Assembly: GCA_034509925.1 (NCBI GenBank)
Contig: CM067533.1
Span: forward strand, 5,179,035 to 5,243,034
Reading direction: 5' to 3'
DNA length: 64,000 bases
From: Hirudinaria manillensis
Lineage: Eukaryota; Annelida; Clitellata; Hirudinida; Hirudinidae
Each line of letters starts with the position of its first letter. Within the stretch, counting starts at the first letter, position 1. The notes under the pieces are model-generated. The model had not been told where the DNA came from, did not search any database, and worked only from the letters and a program-made list of their open reading frames with translations. The position numbers and the translations under genes were made by a program. This document shows positions 63,601 to 64,000 of the stretch, piece after piece.

Positions 63601-64000
63601 TTGTCTATTGCAATTGAGTTACTGACTATTTTCTCTTGCTCCCCATTCGTAGGCGGCATTCCTAAAATCTGGTTTTCAGTCTGTCCCGAGGCCACAGAAT
63701 CCTGAAAGGCATTGCTTAGAAGGCTCTTATAACCAGGCTTGTTTCTGATTCTCTTTATGCGCCTAACACTCATATCCGGGAAGTGCCTGGAAAGGGCGAT
63801 ATTGATTCTCTTTCTTTCCTGGTCATTAAGTCCAACTTCAGCTCTCGACATATTCCTCCATAGTTCTTTTGAATGTCCCGAGTGAACTTCCTCAAATGAT
63901 TCTTCGCAGACAGAATTTCTACTCGCAGTCAGCTCAGTTGGACTCTCGGCTAATGACGTCTGAAAACTTTCTGAGGACCTGGTATTACTGATGCATTGTT
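60695..64000 (-). mobile_element. R4/Dong-like LINE, copy B (runs off the window)
   Basis: Non-LTR retrotransposon with one long frame, 3' UTR (60741-60887) and an A-rich tail passing into a TAA microsatellite (60695-60740). The 5' end lies beyond the window. Its 3' UTR carries the same two motifs as copy A at the same spacing. The TAA tail and TAA surroundings recall Dong elements, which the literature places in TAA repeats. The assignment to R4/Dong rather than R2 or NeSL rests on this and needs a phylogeny. Confidence 0.85.
60888..64000 (-). CDS. LINE ORF: Myb-like, reverse transcriptase, zinc knuckle, restriction-like endonuclease
   Basis: Single polyprotein that copies the element RNA at a nicked chromosomal target. 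The first internal Met at 63851 gives 987 residues, but the same frame has no stop up to 64000, so the start is outside the window. Order: Myb-like segment (ERKRINIALSRHFPDMSVRR), spacer, reverse transcriptase with motif A (VDVTKAFDS), motif B (RQGDPMSPNLFNAVMD) and FADDLVV, thumb (KYLGIQIG). Then follow a knuckle (C-x3-C-x7-H-x4-C near 61370-61440) and a PD-(D/E)XK nuclease (IPDLCAW, TDVAVTSDD, KVSKY). All key residues are present and there is no frame defect, so this copy may be, or may recently have been, active. The usual N-terminal zinc fingers would lie upstream of the window edge. Confidence 0.92.
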   Translation of the reverse strand, partial: QCISNTRSSESFQTSLAESPTELTASRNSVCEESFEEVHSGHSKELWRNMSRAEVGLNDQERKRINIALSRHFPDMSVRRIKRIRNKPGYKSLLSNAFQDSVASGQTENQILGMPPTNGEQEKIVSNSIAIDNQLKLKQFVIERYQMIHLDGEEFSNLINEKLPRTERISLINKEYEKWISIQVPQKINSSEPRQPANRAESAHRNNDRVQSKSENQCRTFRKTKIRVSKKEQKKLERQKCYASLQKLFRKSPTSAAHSVLKGEYEVQTGAFPAGLADYWSEIFGETSVEDDRPLVTIRDIATEMQDPITRWDVEIAFRGLKDSSPGQDGIRKRHLAKFSYDDLAVHMSLWLLTGVPPASFKSGIVTFIPKNKEASTPSDYRPITVGPIMARLFHRILGGRMLGNWPLSSRQKAFCPGDGIAQNLFLIKSIIQKKKEQIQKLNLTFVDVTKAFDSVSHKSILRAAARLGTPPLLLNYLEELYKESEVHFKVEGVLTRGVQVKRGVRQGDPMSPNLFNAVMDMITSELDQSIGVTAGRNSAIRCNYIAFADDLVVMSTTDIGMKKLMEQLETAMGSAGLKINPNKCATLRTETHCKEKRWIINPTPYIKFESQDIKAIDVSQTYKYLGIQIGVRKQPVSIGYEIQKSLNSISKAPIKPCQRLYILKVHLIPSLVHKLTFGEVNLGSLSSSDTAIRKATRHWLHLPKDVPKPFYHAPVKSGGLGILPLKQWVPRLRINRLTDIFSETGGRKDEFLLDVLRNNTLIMREFRKFGTSEAKQAKLDWKVAASESLYKTVDGYGLRSFTRGIGMSDWISAAVPRVPSGQYIKCIKVRAAALHCRLRASRWNPLASRRCGEGCNSFESLGHMIQRCPRTDGPRHERHNAVVRELERELRKRGYTTVIEPRIPTEKGLKIPDLCAWTRDLYIVTDVAVTSDDYDLDKCHKSKVSKYDIKDVHDWMLRNAPAGVQRMLPKVGACVCNWRGVMSAESYRFWRECGASKTSLMYVVLSVLSHSYKIWRAHRCPLPRAIALSRTANSQ

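Overview
This window is nuclear DNA of an AT-rich, intron-containing invertebrate. The evidence is GT-AG introns (many under 150 bases), metazoan gene families, several classes of retroelement and long simple repeats. The phylum cannot be fixed from sequence alone.

Left part (0.5-41.7 kb): a head-to-tail array on the minus strand of seven full-length or nearly full-length Cys-loop ligand-gated channel genes plus one decayed copy (38.2-38.6 kb). All share one plan: a signal-peptide exon, then coding exons of 77, 68, 74, 230, 138-141 and about 332 bases, and a last exon with the M3-M4 loop and M4. A second cysteine pair in the extracellular domain and a Pro-Ala-Arg motif before M2 place them with the glycine-receptor/GluCl-like anion channels. 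Copies 4, 5, 6 and 8 are close relatives. Copies 1, 2 and 3, at the left end, have diverged in the pore, and copy 1 has lost a signature cysteine. Copy 4 is about 13 kb long because one intron holds a Ty3/gypsy fossil and a TTA microsatellite. Copies 4 and 5 share a nearly identical M1-M3 exon, which looks like gene conversion.

Middle (44.3-55.3 kb): an 18-exon minus-strand gene for INTS11, the Integrator endonuclease subunit, with a 12-base microexon, a GC-AG intron and a perfect 460-base TGAG repeat just upstream of one acceptor. Divergent from it is a 16-exon plus-strand gene whose exons join in phase into a 480-residue protein that I do not recognise.

Right part (55.4-64.0 kb): a short LTR-element fossil with matching 5-base flanks, a coding-like stretch of unknown origin (57.5-58.0 kb), and two minus-strand LINEs with a restriction-like endonuclease, R4/Dong-like, set in a long TAA microsatellite. 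The right-hand LINE has an uninterrupted ORF that runs off the window edge. The left-hand one has lost its 5' end and reverse-transcriptase core.

The host genes do not form an operon. The channel array is a gene-family expansion, INTS11 is a housekeeping RNA-processing gene, and the rest is transposon and repeat sediment, much of it in introns. Exon limits were read by hand and may be off by one or two bases.
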